From: Heliocidaris tuberculata
Taxonomy: Eukaryota > Echinodermata > Echinoidea > Camarodonta > Echinometridae
Direction of reading: 5' to 3'
DNA length: 64,000 nucleotides
NCBI GenBank assembly: GCA_025618425.1
Contig: CM046849.1
Location: forward strand, 31,258,671-31,322,670
The notes beneath the pieces are model-generated. The model had not been told where the DNA came from. It searched no databases and saw only the letters and a list, made by a program, of their open reading frames with translations. The position numbers and the translations under genes are program-made. This document shows positions 50,745-62,280 of this stretch, one piece after another; positions within the stretch are counted from its first letter, which is position 1, and every line of letters starts with the position of its first letter.

Positions 50745-50935
50745 GTCACAATTGACTCACCAAATTGCCAATTTGAGATTCACATAGATGTAGTGATCTC
50801 ATTTTTCAAACATCCATAACTTTCTTAATCCTTGTCCGATTTCTTTCAAACTTTCACCATCTTGTTTTTCTTATTTTTCTGCTTTCACACAAATCATCTT
50901 ATTACCAAGGTTGGATTGCCCTTTAAAAATAACCC
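50745..50935. repeat. Decayed arm of the intronic palindromic MITE family
   Basis: ATTGCCAATTTGAGATTCAC then CATCCATAACTTTCTTAATC parallels TTGCCAATTTGAGGATCGCC and TTTCATAACTTTCTCATTTC of the element at 18055-18636. Only one arm is recognisable. Confidence 0.5.
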
Positions 50936-51472
50936 CAAAAAACTCCTCACTTCACTCACTCGCGAGAATAGAAACTGGAAAGTTGATATTCGGGCAAAAG
51001 GGGTCAGCCCCCTCCAGAAAATGTGCCCGTATGCTTATGGAAATTAGTGTATGATAAGAAGCATAACTCACAGAGAACTCAGAAAACATCCTCGTTTAGC
51101 TCGGCACATTACGTACGCAACAACTCGCGAAATCACCTACCGGAAATTCCAGTAGACCGATCGACGATTGTCAACCCCCTCACAGGCAGTCGATCTCATG
51201 GGATGCAGCAAACGAGGCAAAGCGCGAGAGGGACTTAACATATGCCAAATATGGCCCAGCCAGATGTCGAGCTCTTTCTCGAGCTCTTTGCTCCTGAGTT
51301 GTAAGAGGAACACAGCAGTCCTTACAGGCATTCGAACAAGGGTAAAATGCGCGTTTGTTAATGGCCTATATGTTGCTGTATGCCGAACTACCATGCTTTG
51401 TCTCCCGAACCCTCTACGATATGTGCCGAGTTAGGTTCGTACTCGGCACCCAATTCGGCAAAATGGACTAGC
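50936..51472. other. GC-richer unassigned segment downstream of the minus-strand GPCR
   Basis: Base composition rises at about 51080-51440. Short frames exist on both strands (for example 51168-51434 plus) but no family or splice pair is recognisable. It may be a relic exon, a repeat, or flank of the receptor gene. Confidence 0.3.
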
Positions 51473-51478
51473 TTTATT
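51473..51478 (-). promoter_or_regulatory. Candidate poly(A) signal of the minus-strand GPCR
   Basis: TTTATT on the plus strand is AATAAA on the minus strand, about 230 bp after the receptor stop codon. Confidence 0.45.
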
Positions 51479-51707
51479 CAGGCCAATCACAATAGACCTA
51501 GTTACAGGACGGTCCAAACACCACGATGTTTCTGTGAGCGTTGCCTAGCAAACAACTCCATTGCAATGGTAAAATATTTAAATATTTTTTGAATGGGCCG
51601 TTAAAAATCATGATACTCGACAAAAGCGGTTTTTGCGAAATCAGAATTCAACTTTAACTTGCTCAGTCTCCGCCTCTTCATTGCGGGGTAGATATTGACT
51701 TCTTATC

Positions 51708-52448
51708 TCAATTCATATTCATGTCTTGCATATCTATATTGATTGTCGAGATCGACTGTTTCATGGTGGCTGTCGTTGCCTCAGATTGACCAAGGGACGG
51801 GTCCTGTGATTTAAACGCCCTGTGACACATTCGTCTACCAAGGCAGGCGTCAAGCTGGTTTCTGAATACTGTAAGACGCAGCCAGATTATGAGAGGATTC
51901 AATATCCCGTTGACACACACTAACACAAAACCGACATCTGATAGGACACTAAACCAAACCGTCTCCTCCATTCTCCCGAATGTCTCCACCAGCAGCACGC
52001 TACACATAATGACCCAGCACGCCGAAGTACTTGCAACGACCAGCGAAAAGGTCACCAGGACTTTTTTGCTATTTTTCGCACGACGCTGGAGTGCGGCGTC
52101 GTGCAGGACGATGTTGTCGGAGATCGTGACGATTTTCTTGTAAATGAGAACGTAGCAGAAAGCCGTGATGACTAGACAAGCCAATATAACACATGGAGAA
52201 ATCACATAGCCAAGATAGAATGATGCGTTCCTATCAAATCTATGAATGAAGAAATACGTCGAGGGCACGATTACCCAGCCGATCACGCAGATAGCTATTG
52301 ATCGTTTGGCAGTGACGATTTGACGATTTCCGAGTGCGTCGAAACGGAGGACGATAAGTCGTTCGAAGGCGATGGCCAGGGTGCTCAGAATCGACAGCAA
52401 CAATCCAACCGTGAAAAGGGGGGTAATCCATGAAAGATAATCTGGTCG
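51708..52448 (-). CDS. Atypical GPCR, exon 2 (TM3 to C-terminus)
   Basis: The acceptor reads CCCGTTCAG on the minus strand just before CGACCAGAT. The frame runs RPDYLSWITPLFTVGLLL into TM3, ILSTLAIAFERLIVLR, and ends in a Ser/Thr-rich tail with DMNMN. 247 codons including the stop. Confidence 0.88.
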   Translation of the reverse strand, partial: RPDYLSWITPLFTVGLLLSILSTLAIAFERLIVLRFDALGNRQIVTAKRSIAICVIGWVIVPSTYFFIHRFDRNASFYLGYVISPCVILACLVITAFCYVLIYKKIVTISDNIVLHDAALQRRAKNSKKVLVTFSLVVASTSACWVIMCSVLLVETFGRMEETVWFSVLSDVGFVLVCVNGILNPLIIWLRLTVFRNQLDACLGRRMCHRAFKSQDPSLGQSEATTATMKQSISTINIDMQDMNMN

Positions 52449-53618
52449 CTGAACGGGTATCTGTATTTAATACAATACATAAGATTAAGATTTGTACTGT
52501 TGGAATGTCGCCTCAACATGATCGCAAAGACTTTCGAGAAATCAACTCAAGGGCAATTTCAGTACCGTATTGTATTTTAAAAAAAAACATATCGTATAAT
52601 GGGGCGCGAAGTTATAAGCTCGTAAAGCAACATATTTGAATGAGCAAAGCGATTGAGCTAGCTTTAGAAAAATTTCTCATTTTATACCCTCAAAAATTCT
52701 ATTTGTAATGCACTTTACACTATACGTATTGGGGCGCATAACCCCGAAAAATATATTTCTATGCTTCCCCCCCCCCCCTTTCCATTCCTCTCGTTTGTGT
52801 TTTTGTGCTCCCTTCAAAGGCCGCCAGGGGTAAGTGCCCCTCTCTTCCTTCCCGTAGAAACGCCACTGCCCGAAAGTTGTTTTTGTTGTTGTTGTTGTTG
52901 AAAGTCTTGCAATCATGTTCTTCTTATCTCCATGATAAGTCATACATGTACTTTTAAAAGACATTTTAGAATGAGTTCTTCATGCAAATCAAATATCAAA
53001 ATAGCTCGCACACCACGTAAATTAATTATATAGTCTATTATCTGATTATTAAAGTGGATATCATTACATTACCAATATAATGTAAAAGGTTTACGTAACC
53101 CCATGTTTAGTGTCATTATACCTTGATAAATGCAAACAGTGTTTTCCATGTCTCCACATCTAAAGGGTGACATTTCTCCTAACTAGTTACGGGTCTCACC
53201 GTTGGTTATACAACTTTCGTTTCAACTGTATTGTTCTTAATCTTGATGAATTGAAACTGTAACACTACTAGACGGATCTCAGGGGCCGAAATGGCACCCC
53301 CTCCCCCTCCTTGAAAATAAGTGGAATATAATTTTGTTTATTTACCCCAGCAAATTCATAAAAGTTGCTGACGAAGAGGGCGACACTGGAGGCGCAATCG
53401 GCGAGAGATAGGTTGAAGGTAAAGATGTTCTGCTCCTTCCTCAAGGCTCTGTTCAACAAGATGGCGCAAATGGTGGCGAAGTTGATCAAGGCTGCCGTGC
53501 TTGACATCACTAACATGGCCGTATAGAAGATATACGTTCTCAATGGCCTGTCCATTCTCTCAGTTTCAGGTGGAATGCACTCGTGAATGAGTTCATGCAC
53601 CACAAAGGTTCCTATCAT
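51708..53618 (-). CDS. Atypical class A GPCR, two exons
   Basis: Minus-strand CDS joins 53618-53346 and 52448-51708, both phase 0, giving 337 residues with stop at 51708. TM1 is about 29-53, TM2 about 65-86 (LSLAD 70-74), and TM3 about 98-119 is followed by ERL at 120-122. TM4 to TM7 follow, with the helix 7 motif NPLII at 275-279 instead of NPxxY. Helix 6 has CWVI rather than CWxP. No cysteine precedes TM3 and none lies in the second extracellular loop, so the usual disulfide is absent, as in melanocortin- and cannabinoid/lipid-type receptors. The short N-terminus and basic C-terminal region fit a family A receptor, but the ligand is unknown. The start at 53618 is the first ATG after an in-frame stop. 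Expression and G-protein coupling are inferred. Confidence 0.85.
52515..52575. repeat. Half-copy of MITE family G in the GPCR intron
   Basis: TGATCGCAAAGACTTTCGAG and CAATTTCAGTACCGTATTGT parallel the sequence at about 56563-56618 (GAAGACTTTCAAGAAGTCAA, CATTTCAATACCCTACTGTA). Confidence 0.5.
52730..52870. repeat. hAT-like MITE remnant in the GPCR intron
   Basis: A C-run, CCCTTCAAAGGCCGCCAGGG and AAACGCCACTGCC at the right edge resemble the ends of the GGCGGATCC-type elements elsewhere in the window. The left end is eroded. Confidence 0.4.
53346..53618 (-). CDS. Atypical GPCR, exon 1 (N-terminus, TM1, TM2)
   Basis: Encodes MIGTFVVHELIHECIPPETE through LNRALRKEQNIFTFNLSLAD to NFYEFAG, then the donor GGG|GTAAAT. 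Phase 0. The 897-bp intron interrupts the receptor between TM2 and TM3. Confidence 0.85.
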
Positions 53619-53730
53619 TATAATGAAAGCAAAGAAAAACACTTTCTATAGGCATATCTGTTCTACCAAAATTGTCCAATAGATAAAAAGAAATTGATAA
53701 ACGGAAGTGGTCCGAAGTGGTCTCACTTAA

Positions 53731-54150
53731 GGCCATCGCACACCTTACGATCGGTCTGCGATCTGATTTCAGAAGAAAATGCAATATCATTTGACAAATC
53801 ATTCAAAAACGAAAAATATTTTTGATTGAGGGTTTGAATAGTCATAACAGATAGTAAGATCGATAATACGGTCTTTGCCGAATTTTCTAGTCGGTGGAAT
53901 GGCCAAATCGGCTCCGAGTCGTATCGGCTCCGAGTCGTAGTGACTTCCGAAAAACCTACGACTGCCTATTGATTTTGCCCTTATTCCATGCAGAAAGCTG
54001 ACAGCTCACCAAAACCCTGTGTTTAGTATTTGTATTACTTTTCAGAACCTGAATAGGGTAGATTTCATTTGTTGAAATGCCAATATTTAATGCCATAGCG
54101 ATTTATTTCACAAATCGGATCGCAGACCGATCGTAAGGTGTGCGGTGGCC
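53731..54150. mobile_element. Non-autonomous DNA transposon with GGCCATCGCACACC ends
   Basis: GGCCATCGCACACCTTACGA on the left and TCGTAAGGTGTGCGGTGGCC on the right are inverted. The TIR runs about 40 bp (through GATCGGTCTGCGATC). About 420 bp, non-coding. It lies about 110 bp upstream of the GPCR start codon (minus strand). Superfamily not determined. Confidence 0.85.
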
Positions 54151-56557
54151 ACAATCTCCTGTCTTGATGCAGACCGTCGTCTGTAACAGATCCAACATTT
54201 ATTTAATTCCCCGACTAGAGTACCTCCACGCAAAAAAATAAAAAATAAAAAAATAAAAATTCTGCCCGTTCTTCTAGACTTCTTTTTAGATATTTACTTT
54301 CTCTCTCTCTCCAAAGCTGAGTCATGGCCCATAAACCCCCCCCCCCCCCCTGGATCTGTGTATATGCTGTTACCCTGTAGAAGTCTAAAGGTTTTTGAAA
54401 AATGTTATGAAATACTTACATTGATAATTCGAGTAGAATAATATTAAACCAGGAATTCAAATTGGAATATGCAAGAAAAATACAGCAGATGTGGATTTAA
54501 AACTGTGAAGCCCTCAAAAGTCACTCATTACTCCAATCTCAAAGCTATTTATCAAACGAACGTCCGATAAAACGGAATTTCGCAGCGCATATTCAGACAA
54601 TAATACGTGTATGATCTAGACTCCCTCGATATCTGTGTAAATATACTCTCCCGCCAAAATCTCCATGTAACGCGTCGATCCGTTGTCTTGGTGACGAAGT
54701 TTAATGATAAATGATAGAACACGCTATCATACAGACTGATGCATTTGTAATACTCTGTCTCCTTTTTGAATAAACCATGGACCTATCTAATGGTACAATC
54801 CTTGATCAAATCTGTGGTGTGTTGACGAAACAGCGAGGCATGGGTTAATAAAAGCTAAACTGTTACTCGATGATTGCGAACAACAGATATTAGCCCCGTC
54901 AGTTGATTAACAATTGTGGCTGTTATTTCCAAGCCTAGATAAGTGACCTTGTATTATTTAGATAGCATGATAGTTTCAATATTTGATAAAAACAAAAATG
55001 TCAATCTCTATAGAACTGTTAACGTGGAAATACTTGGTTAATTATCTATTCTCTTATTTCTGTGCATTAACGCATTGTCTGGAGTTGAGAGTATAATTGA
55101 ATAGATTTATCTCAAATTTTATCAAAATTCTATGATTTGGTATAATGAATGAAGCCCGCACTACTAAAGACTGCTGGATAGAAAGTGTTTCACATAGGCG
55201 TACGGGCCCAATTTCACCTGGGAGAGGGGCTCTCATCGCTTTTCCAAATATAAACTTTCCAGTGTCTCAATATTGATGATTTATTTTTTATATTAGTACA
55301 AATGTTATATTGTCATTAACAATGCAGGCCTACTAGACAATTAAGATAGACAAACTACGCTTAGACCACATCGTTGCCCAAATTTACGGTGACGGTTTCC
55401 CGAATATTGTTTCTTAAATTCTGGGGGGCTCGAGTCCCAATTGCAGCCCCCACCTCGTACGCCAATGGCGTTTCATTATGATTCTTTATGCTATAACCTA
55501 AATATGTTAAAATGTCATATATATACAGCTTTATAGAATTTAAGAAATCAAGAAGTCTGCATGAAAAGGAAAATTTTGAGTTTCGTGGCTTTAATGGCAT
55601 GTGGAAACGGTAAATATGACGGGGGCGGGTGAGAGATTAATATTGTCCCCTCGTGATAAAAATTTTGGATTTACATTATCGTTACATGTATTAAGGGGCG
55701 GGGGACACGCCCCCACCTTTACAAGGACTCGTATGGCTACCTCACACGAGTCGGACAGTTTCGCTCTTGGGAATCCTCCGAAAAGTTGTCACTGGTCCCG
55801 CGAGACCAACCTTGTCGGTCTCATGGGCCATCAGTTTCATGGGCCGTCTGTCTCGTGGGCTGTCGGTGTATACTAGCATTCAGCCGGGGAATTTGTTGAG
55901 ACGATTTCTCATAAACAAATTATTTTGTTTGAATTATCTCTCCAAATATCCTTACATTGTGAAAGTAAGGTACAAGCTTACATCTGATAAAGTGTTACCA
56001 TTGAAAGATTGTTTAAGCGCCATAACCTAACAATTTCAGGAGATGAGACGAACGGCTACATCCCGAGACTCGTGAGACCGACGAGTGTCGGTTTTATTGG
56101 CTTTCTGAAAAGGTTTATGAACTCGAGAAAGACATGCCCGTCTTGCGGGTCTTCTGATAACTTATGGCTTACCAGTGATCCGGGATGACAATCTTGATTG
56201 TTAGAATAATTGTACATGACAATCATATTCACACTCACAACCACTCTGTTATATCATTCCCGCCGGTGATGCCTAAAATCAAAGGAGTTGATTATTATGG
56301 CACTTAACATTGGCACTTTAGTTACTATGAAATTAACGTGTGTCAATCACGAGCACACATTAAAGGCATTCTATGTGATAATCTTCTAAGCAGGTAAAAG
56401 CGTTCACGTCAAACTTCAAGGCCAGCATGTCAGTCTTTTATGTAGGGCCTCACTTTTCATATGATTCTGGTTAATGTTTTACCTTATCCAGGATAAGAGA
56501 CCTTATAAGAGGTAAAACATAAAGAAAAAAAACCAAAACGGAATACATGATTTTAGT
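54151..56557. other. No gene recognised
   Basis: AT-rich with a C-run (54338-54351). At 55610-56110 are GC-richer stretches with repeated GTCTCAT/CGGTCTC words that may be a decayed inverted-repeat element (GAGACCAACCTTGTCGGTCT against CGTGAGACCGACGAGTGTCG). No exon supported. Confidence 0.4.
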
Positions 56558-56748
56558 TTAACACGATAGAGAAGACTTTCAAGAAGTCAACGCGAGGCCA
56601 TTTCAATACCCTACTGTATTGTCTATATAAATCATGTGCGGATTATGTCATTGTAATGTTCTCACATCTCAAAAGACAATGGTCAAAGTTATTTTCAAAA
56701 TCGTCTTAGTTTGATTTCTTGAAAGTCTCTGCGATCGTGTTCAATTCT
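56558..56748. repeat. Foldback MITE family G
   Basis: ACACGATAGAGAAGACTTTC, then AAGAAGTCAA, on the left is mirrored by TGATTTCTTGAAAGTCTCTG and CGATCGTGT on the right, enclosing about 130 bp. Confidence 0.6.
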
Positions 56749-58433
56749 TTCCATGTTTTATCTACAGATTTTATTAAGACAGTCCCAACATTTATGGATC
56801 TCAATCATCAAGATCTTACAAACATAATATAAAGGACCCTGATGGGGACAACGGTACCCCCCTTCCATCAAAAATGTTCTGGCGATGCCCAAATGCTCCC
56901 TTATTCTACATGTTTAAAAGTCTCTATTATGAGCGACCGAGTTGTCTCCGCTCCAACGTTAATCGTTACAAATTACAGAGAGATCCCACTTCAAAAGGCC
57001 TTCTAACCAACCCCTGCCAAGGTTGCTTTTCTGATATGCAAAGAAAGATTGAGGAAAGAGGGAGAGAAATCGATTGAAATTTTTTATCTTTAGAAAAACA
57101 AATAGAGAAATGGTTAAAAAGAAAATCGATTTTAAGCGTGGGGAAAATAGTGTAAAAATGCTTGAAAATGGACTATCATAAATGAAATTCGTAACATTGA
57201 CAATAGTTGGGATTGAAAATAGAAGTACGATAAGTGTGAGAGGAATTCAGACTATACTTGAACAGTAAGGTCTCAATTATGGGCGTAGTATTGGTCCAGT
57301 AAGTCAGTCAGTCACCATTATCATGGGGGAGGGGGGAGGGAGAGGGGGAGGAGTCTTAAATACTTGGTGGATGAAATACAAGGGAGAAAATCAGCTGATC
57401 GAGTGAGGGCAGAGGCGTATCCAAGGGGGGCAGAGGAGGCACGTGCACCAGGCGGCACTTGGGGGGGGGGCACAAAAATGCAAAAGAGAGAAAGAGAAAG
57501 GGGAGATAAGAAGATAACATTATGGACCTTATGAATTATATGCGCCCCCAGTCCGGGCATATGAAATTGCGTTTATTAGGGTTAAAAATGCAATAATATA
57601 GGTCGCTTTGTTTCTTCCCTTGAAGACAGTAATTTATCAGTCTTTAGATACAAGTCCCATTAAAAATCCTTTTCACGTAGTGACATAATTTCTGAATTCA
57701 TAGCGGAAACGAAAATTGGTTTTTGATTTTTTAGCTAATAATTTTAGGCAGGGGGGGGGGGGGCAGTGGTGTATATAGGTATTCTGGCGCCCTGGGCAAA
57801 CTATCAAATCTGCGCCCCTCCCATGCCGAAACTCAGATTAATGAGCGTCTTTAATTTATAAGTGATAGCACTACGTGAAAATGAGTTTTGATGCACATAA
57901 TTCGGAGTTGTTAGCCCAAATTTGTGAATAATTGTATAAGCGAGGGGGCAACGCGACCGAGCGTCAGATTTTTTTCCCCTATTGATCCCTCAAATTGAAA
58001 TTTCTTATGATTTTACCCTTTAAAAAGATACAAGGTAATACAGCGACCTAGCAATAGATTTCTTTATATATCTTAAACATTCCCGGGGGGGGGGCAACAT
58101 TAATGAAATACCTGAATAAATATATATGAGGAATTTGGCAAAGCTATTGAAAGGCAAGCTTATGATTTCTTTCGAATGTTCTATACTTTGAAAATGCTTT
58201 TTATGCACTTATATTCCATCTGGGGGCGCAAAATGTAACAAGCTCCTGCCTTATGCGGGGGGGGGGGGGGGAGGCAAGGCAACTAGAATCAAATAATGGT
58301 TAACACTTTATAAACGCCGTTGGGAGCGCGAAATAGTTAGATCCTGAACATAATTATGCGAGGGAGCAAAGGAACCGAGCTTTAGAAAATTTTCGCATTT
58401 CAAACCCTATAAAACATCATTTCTTACGCATTT
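56749..58433. other. No gene; hAT-like MITE fragments and G-runs
   Basis: A GCAGAGGCGTATCCAAGGGG-type end at about 57409 with a nearby G-run, and CAGTGGTGTATATAGG at about 57764, look like ends of the hAT-type MITE families seen at 35474 and 36737. Long G-runs lie at 57750-57763 and 58255-58271. Confidence 0.45.
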
Positions 58434-58447
58434 CTTACGCCACCATC

Positions 58448-58481
<34 letters not shown>

Positions 58482-58696
58482 CCACCATCATCATTATCAT
58501 CATCACCATCATCACCATAATCATCATCATCATCATCACCGCCACCATCATCACCACCAACACCACCATCATCATCATCATCATCATCATCATCACCACC
58601 ATCATCATCATCACCATCATCACCATAATCGTCATCACCATAATCGTCGTCATCATCATCACCGCCACTATCATCACAACCAACATCATCATCATC

Positions 58697-58727
<31 letters not shown>

Positions 58728-58864
58728 CCATCATCACCACCACCACCATCATCACCATCATCACCATCATCATCATCATCATCACCACCACCATCATCAC
58801 CACCATTACCATCACCTTCATCACCATTACAACCATCATCATTATCATCACCATCATCATTAGC
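58434..58864. repeat. (CAT/CAC)n trinucleotide microsatellite
   Basis: About 430 bp of CAT and CAC triplets with occasional interruptions (CAA, CGT). The minus strand reads as an Asp/Gly run, which is a composition artefact. Confidence 0.95.
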
Positions 58865-59720
58865 ACCATCATCATTCTTCACTTTTTTCTATTATTGTGT
58901 AATATGTAAAAAAAAAAAAAAAAAAGGTGGGGGGGGGGGGGGCTATCTGGGTGTCTGGGCGATTAATCTCAGATAAATATATCATGTATCAGCACTGGAG
59001 GAGAAAATGTCTTTTAAGACCATACAGACCATGACCCATTTTCATAACCATTTATCGGAATACCAGCCAAGCATCTGTAATGGAGAGTCTCAGAATCATT
59101 TTAATCATTTTCTAACTAGACTCTATCTACTTCAGCTATTATCATGAAATATAATAATAGAGGGGTTAATACAGGTTTAATTTATAATAATTCACTTGAC
59201 TATTTATATCATTTCAGCAATGTTCAATGAAATTATAGGTTAATATCATGTACATACTATCAAAAGAAATGGGTAACTTGAAAGGTGGTGAGTTCCGCTA
59301 AGAGCTTAAGCTCTGCTAATAGGATTGATTTTTGATTTTCTGATCAGTAAGTTCCAGTAGTCATCGGGGAAAAGGCAGGAAGCTTTTAAAAAAGGCTTTA
59401 ATAAAGCTTTCACCAGTGTTCAGTATTTTTTCTGGCTTTTAGTCCTTTTAAAATGATAGTTGTGTTGACCATTAAAAAAAAATCTATTTCACTGCCTCGA
59501 AAAAGCAGCAGGAACTGTCAGAGATTGGAAAGTGTTTATAAGCACAAATTATTATCTAACTCTTGTTTTCTGCCACTCCTACTGCCTTTAACTTTATTTT
59601 CTACCTCCCTTCTGATTTTTCATATCATTTACAACACCCCACCCCCCTTTCTCGCTCCCTCTTTCGGATGATGACGTTGAAAGTCGGTCCCAGACGTAAA
59701 TAATATTTGATTGATACTTA

Positions 59721-59726
<6 letters not shown>
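58865..59726. other. No gene recognised
   Basis: A poly-A tract (about 58908-58925) followed by a G-run, then AT-rich DNA. Confidence 0.4.
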
Positions 59727-59759
<33 letters not shown>

Positions 59760-59935
59760 ACATGTACACGCTGGTATCAATATGCCTATAGCACTTCATT
59801 TATTGATACACGATAAAAGAGCAATGTAGATAAAATGCCTTGCTCAAGGGCATAAGTGCCGTGCCGGGGATCGATCGCCCGATCCTTGCATCTCCAGTCA
59901 AGCGCCTTAAACCACTGGACCACGGCACCTCCACA
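59727..59935 (-). mobile_element. tRNA-derived SINE with poly(A) tail, minus strand
   Basis: Minus strand begins GGAGGTGCCGTGGTCCAGTG (A box TGGTCCAGTGGTTTAAGG) with a B-box-like GATCGATCCCC. It continues CTTATGCCCTTGAGCAAGGC and ends in poly-A (plus-strand T-run 59727-59752). It differs from the (TTA)-tailed SINE at 24637. Confidence 0.8.
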
Positions 59936-60050
59936 CATCTGTCAAAACTTAATTACACCCACACACACCCACCCACACACACGCACCCCACATCTGTCAA
60001 AACTTAATTACACCCACACACACCCACCCACACACACGCACCCCACACAC
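59934..60050 (+). repeat. Two tandem copies of a 55-bp CA-rich unit
   Basis: CATCTGTCAAAACTTAATTA followed by a CACACCCACC-rich stretch occurs twice, 55 bp apart (59936 and 59991), apparently identical. (CT)n follows at about 60101-60129. Confidence 0.85.
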
Positions 60051-60129
60051 CTCCCTCCATCTCTCTCTTCCCAGGCCTCCTTCTTCTCCCCACCCCCCCC
60101 TCTCTCTCTCTCTCTCTCTCCCTCTCTCT

Positions 60130-60528
60130 CATTTTCTCCATTAACTTTTAATTATTGAAAAATGAAAATCCAACATTTGACAACTAACTGCAATTTCACA
60201 ATTTTAATTTAGACACAGTACTATATATTGCAAAGTACAAAACAAGATGGGATAATTTTTCACATAAACCAAACGAAGAAAAAAAACATCAGAATCAGAT
60301 GATTTATGTCAATGATTAAATATGATTAGACAAGGCATATCATTCAACACTAATGATAAGAGATCAATGTTGTCACTCTAGCTACATGAACCAATACTAA
60401 TAAATGTTGGAAGAACTTACTTGGTACCGTAGACATGTCAAGAATATCAAATAGACATCACTATAGAGCACACTGTAGCAAAATATCTTATGTATGGCTC
60501 TGATAAAATGCTTTTAATGGTATACAGT
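60130..60528. other. No gene recognised
   Basis: AT-rich; nothing supported. Confidence 0.4.
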
Positions 60529-60612
60529 CTGTTCAGAGCTAGAATGGCATTAGCCGTGTTGGAAGATAGGAGTTAACAGTTAACACCCTTCTGGCTGTGA
60601 ATAGATGATACC
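60529..60612. repeat. Foldback MITE family A copy
   Basis: CTGTTCAGAGCTAGAATGGC on the left, GTTAACACCCTTCTGGCTGT on the right, followed by AGATGATACC, the conserved outer end. Confidence 0.75.
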
Positions 60613-61865
60613 TTTTAATGGTCAAAATGAGAAAGGATGTATAGTTTCTTCGGAAAAAGCCTAGAAGCCTATTTACATGTTTCCCTTTTCACTGGAGTTC
60701 TCTTTGTCTATTCTATACCTATTTCTTTTTTTTTCTTCATATATGAGAGGCCATGTTGTAGATTTCTTATAGCCTGTCATGATTTTCTACAATGTAGTTT
60801 GGTAAATGTCAGGAAATTGTAAATAAAAGGTCTTTTAACAGAACTGATTTGAGTTAAAAGGGTGAATGGAGAGAGAACGTGCACTAGATGTGTGAAAGTA
60901 TCATTTCATGTTGTTTAGTGTAGAACACTAATGGACATGCTTATCTTTTGACCTATTGATAGCATTTGATTGAGGTCCAATAGAACATGTTCACACACTG
61001 TAAAGAACATGCTGAACAAATGAGAAATCAAGTTTAAGGCTCAAGTACTTATGGCTAGAAAACACAAAACATACACAAAACACTGCAAAGTAATTGTGCT
61101 CTATGAGGAGTTAATGATGCCATGATTATCACGATGATTAAGTTGATTTCATGTCAAAAGTTTGTGCATAGATTGAATCTAATTCTCAACATTTCTCACG
61201 CTATAGTATTTGTAATGTACTTTGCATAAATTCACACAAAACAACCAAATTGAAATGATTTAACGAATCATAGCTTCTTGAAGACAGTACTGCAAATTTT
61301 AAATTAGTTATGAAAATAAGTTCAACATGACAAATGGTATCTACAACAATAAAAGTAAGATATTCAGCTATTATACACACATTGATACAAATTACTGGCT
61401 AATGCATTAAAGGTAGTTATGACCACGTGCATCATGAATGGGCATAAGTACGTTTCTCTACAAAGCCAAACATGTAACCCTAATCCAACCCACTGTACAA
61501 ATGTTCAATTGTTTGTATATGATTGTTGAAAGAAATATTGGAAAACACATTTACAACCTACATGCAGTTACATTCATTCACATATTTCAATACCCCCCCC
61601 CTCTTTTTTTTTCCATCATCAGTTAAAATAAGCAAAGCAAGAAAAATTCCAAATATAGTAAAAATCAATTGAATCTATTGTATCATGTTTCTTTGCTTTG
61701 TATTAAGTAAAATATGAAGCACCGCCCCCCCCCAAGTAAATAAACAAAAATACAGTAGGAAGGACTATTACAAAGCACTCATGCAAACGATATATAAACC
61801 TTACAAATAAATAGGAGTATACAGGAGTACAATGCTCTTATATCAATCATGTACAACTTGTGTTA
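60613..61865. other. No gene recognised
   Basis: AT-rich with C-runs near 61592 and 61725. It could be a long UTR or intergenic DNA; no coding evidence. Confidence 0.4.
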
Positions 61866-61869
61866 TTAA

Positions 61870-62276
61870 CCCTTTCAAGACAATTGACCACATTTTGTGG
61901 TTTGGCTCAATAACATTTGATTCAGAGCTCTAAAAAATATACCAGATGTATGAGTAGAAAGAGCAAAAAATTCTGCACATGTTATGTCCATTTTTATTGC
62001 ATGACCATATTGTGTTTGATCCCAGGAATTTTAAAAAGGAGAATAAGATTTAAAATCCTTAAATTGGCAACACATTGAGAGGTTCAAAATCATTGATTTT
62101 CATCAAAATTGGCAATTTTTTCAACTTTCCGACAAAATTTTAACCCTGTTTATTGTTCTCAAAGACATTACACCTTATTAGAACCATGCAGCACTAAAAG
62201 AAAAACATTACTGTTGCCAATTTGAAGATCGAAATGTGATCAATTTAGCCCTGAAATAATTCCTGTCCTGAAAGGG
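61870..62276 (-). mobile_element. TTAA-flanked piggyBac-like MITE (family P), copy 2, inverted
   Basis: TTAA at 61866-61869 and 62277-62280 flank a 407-bp element beginning CCCTTTCAAGACAATTG and ending CCTGTCCTGAAAGGG. The interior is the reverse complement of 16707-17102 with substitutions and small gaps (for example AATTGGCAACACATTGAGAG versus its mirror CTCTCAATGTGTTGCCAATT). Confidence 0.8.
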
Positions 62277-62280
62277 TTAA

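Noticed and set aside
51137..51592. Overlapping short frames in a GC-richer patch
   Set aside because: Frames on both strands are similar in length and none shows a family signature or a convincing splice pair.
58424..58882. 152-residue Asp/Gly-rich open frame on the minus strand
   Set aside because: Entirely a (CAT/CAC)n microsatellite; composition keeps several frames open.
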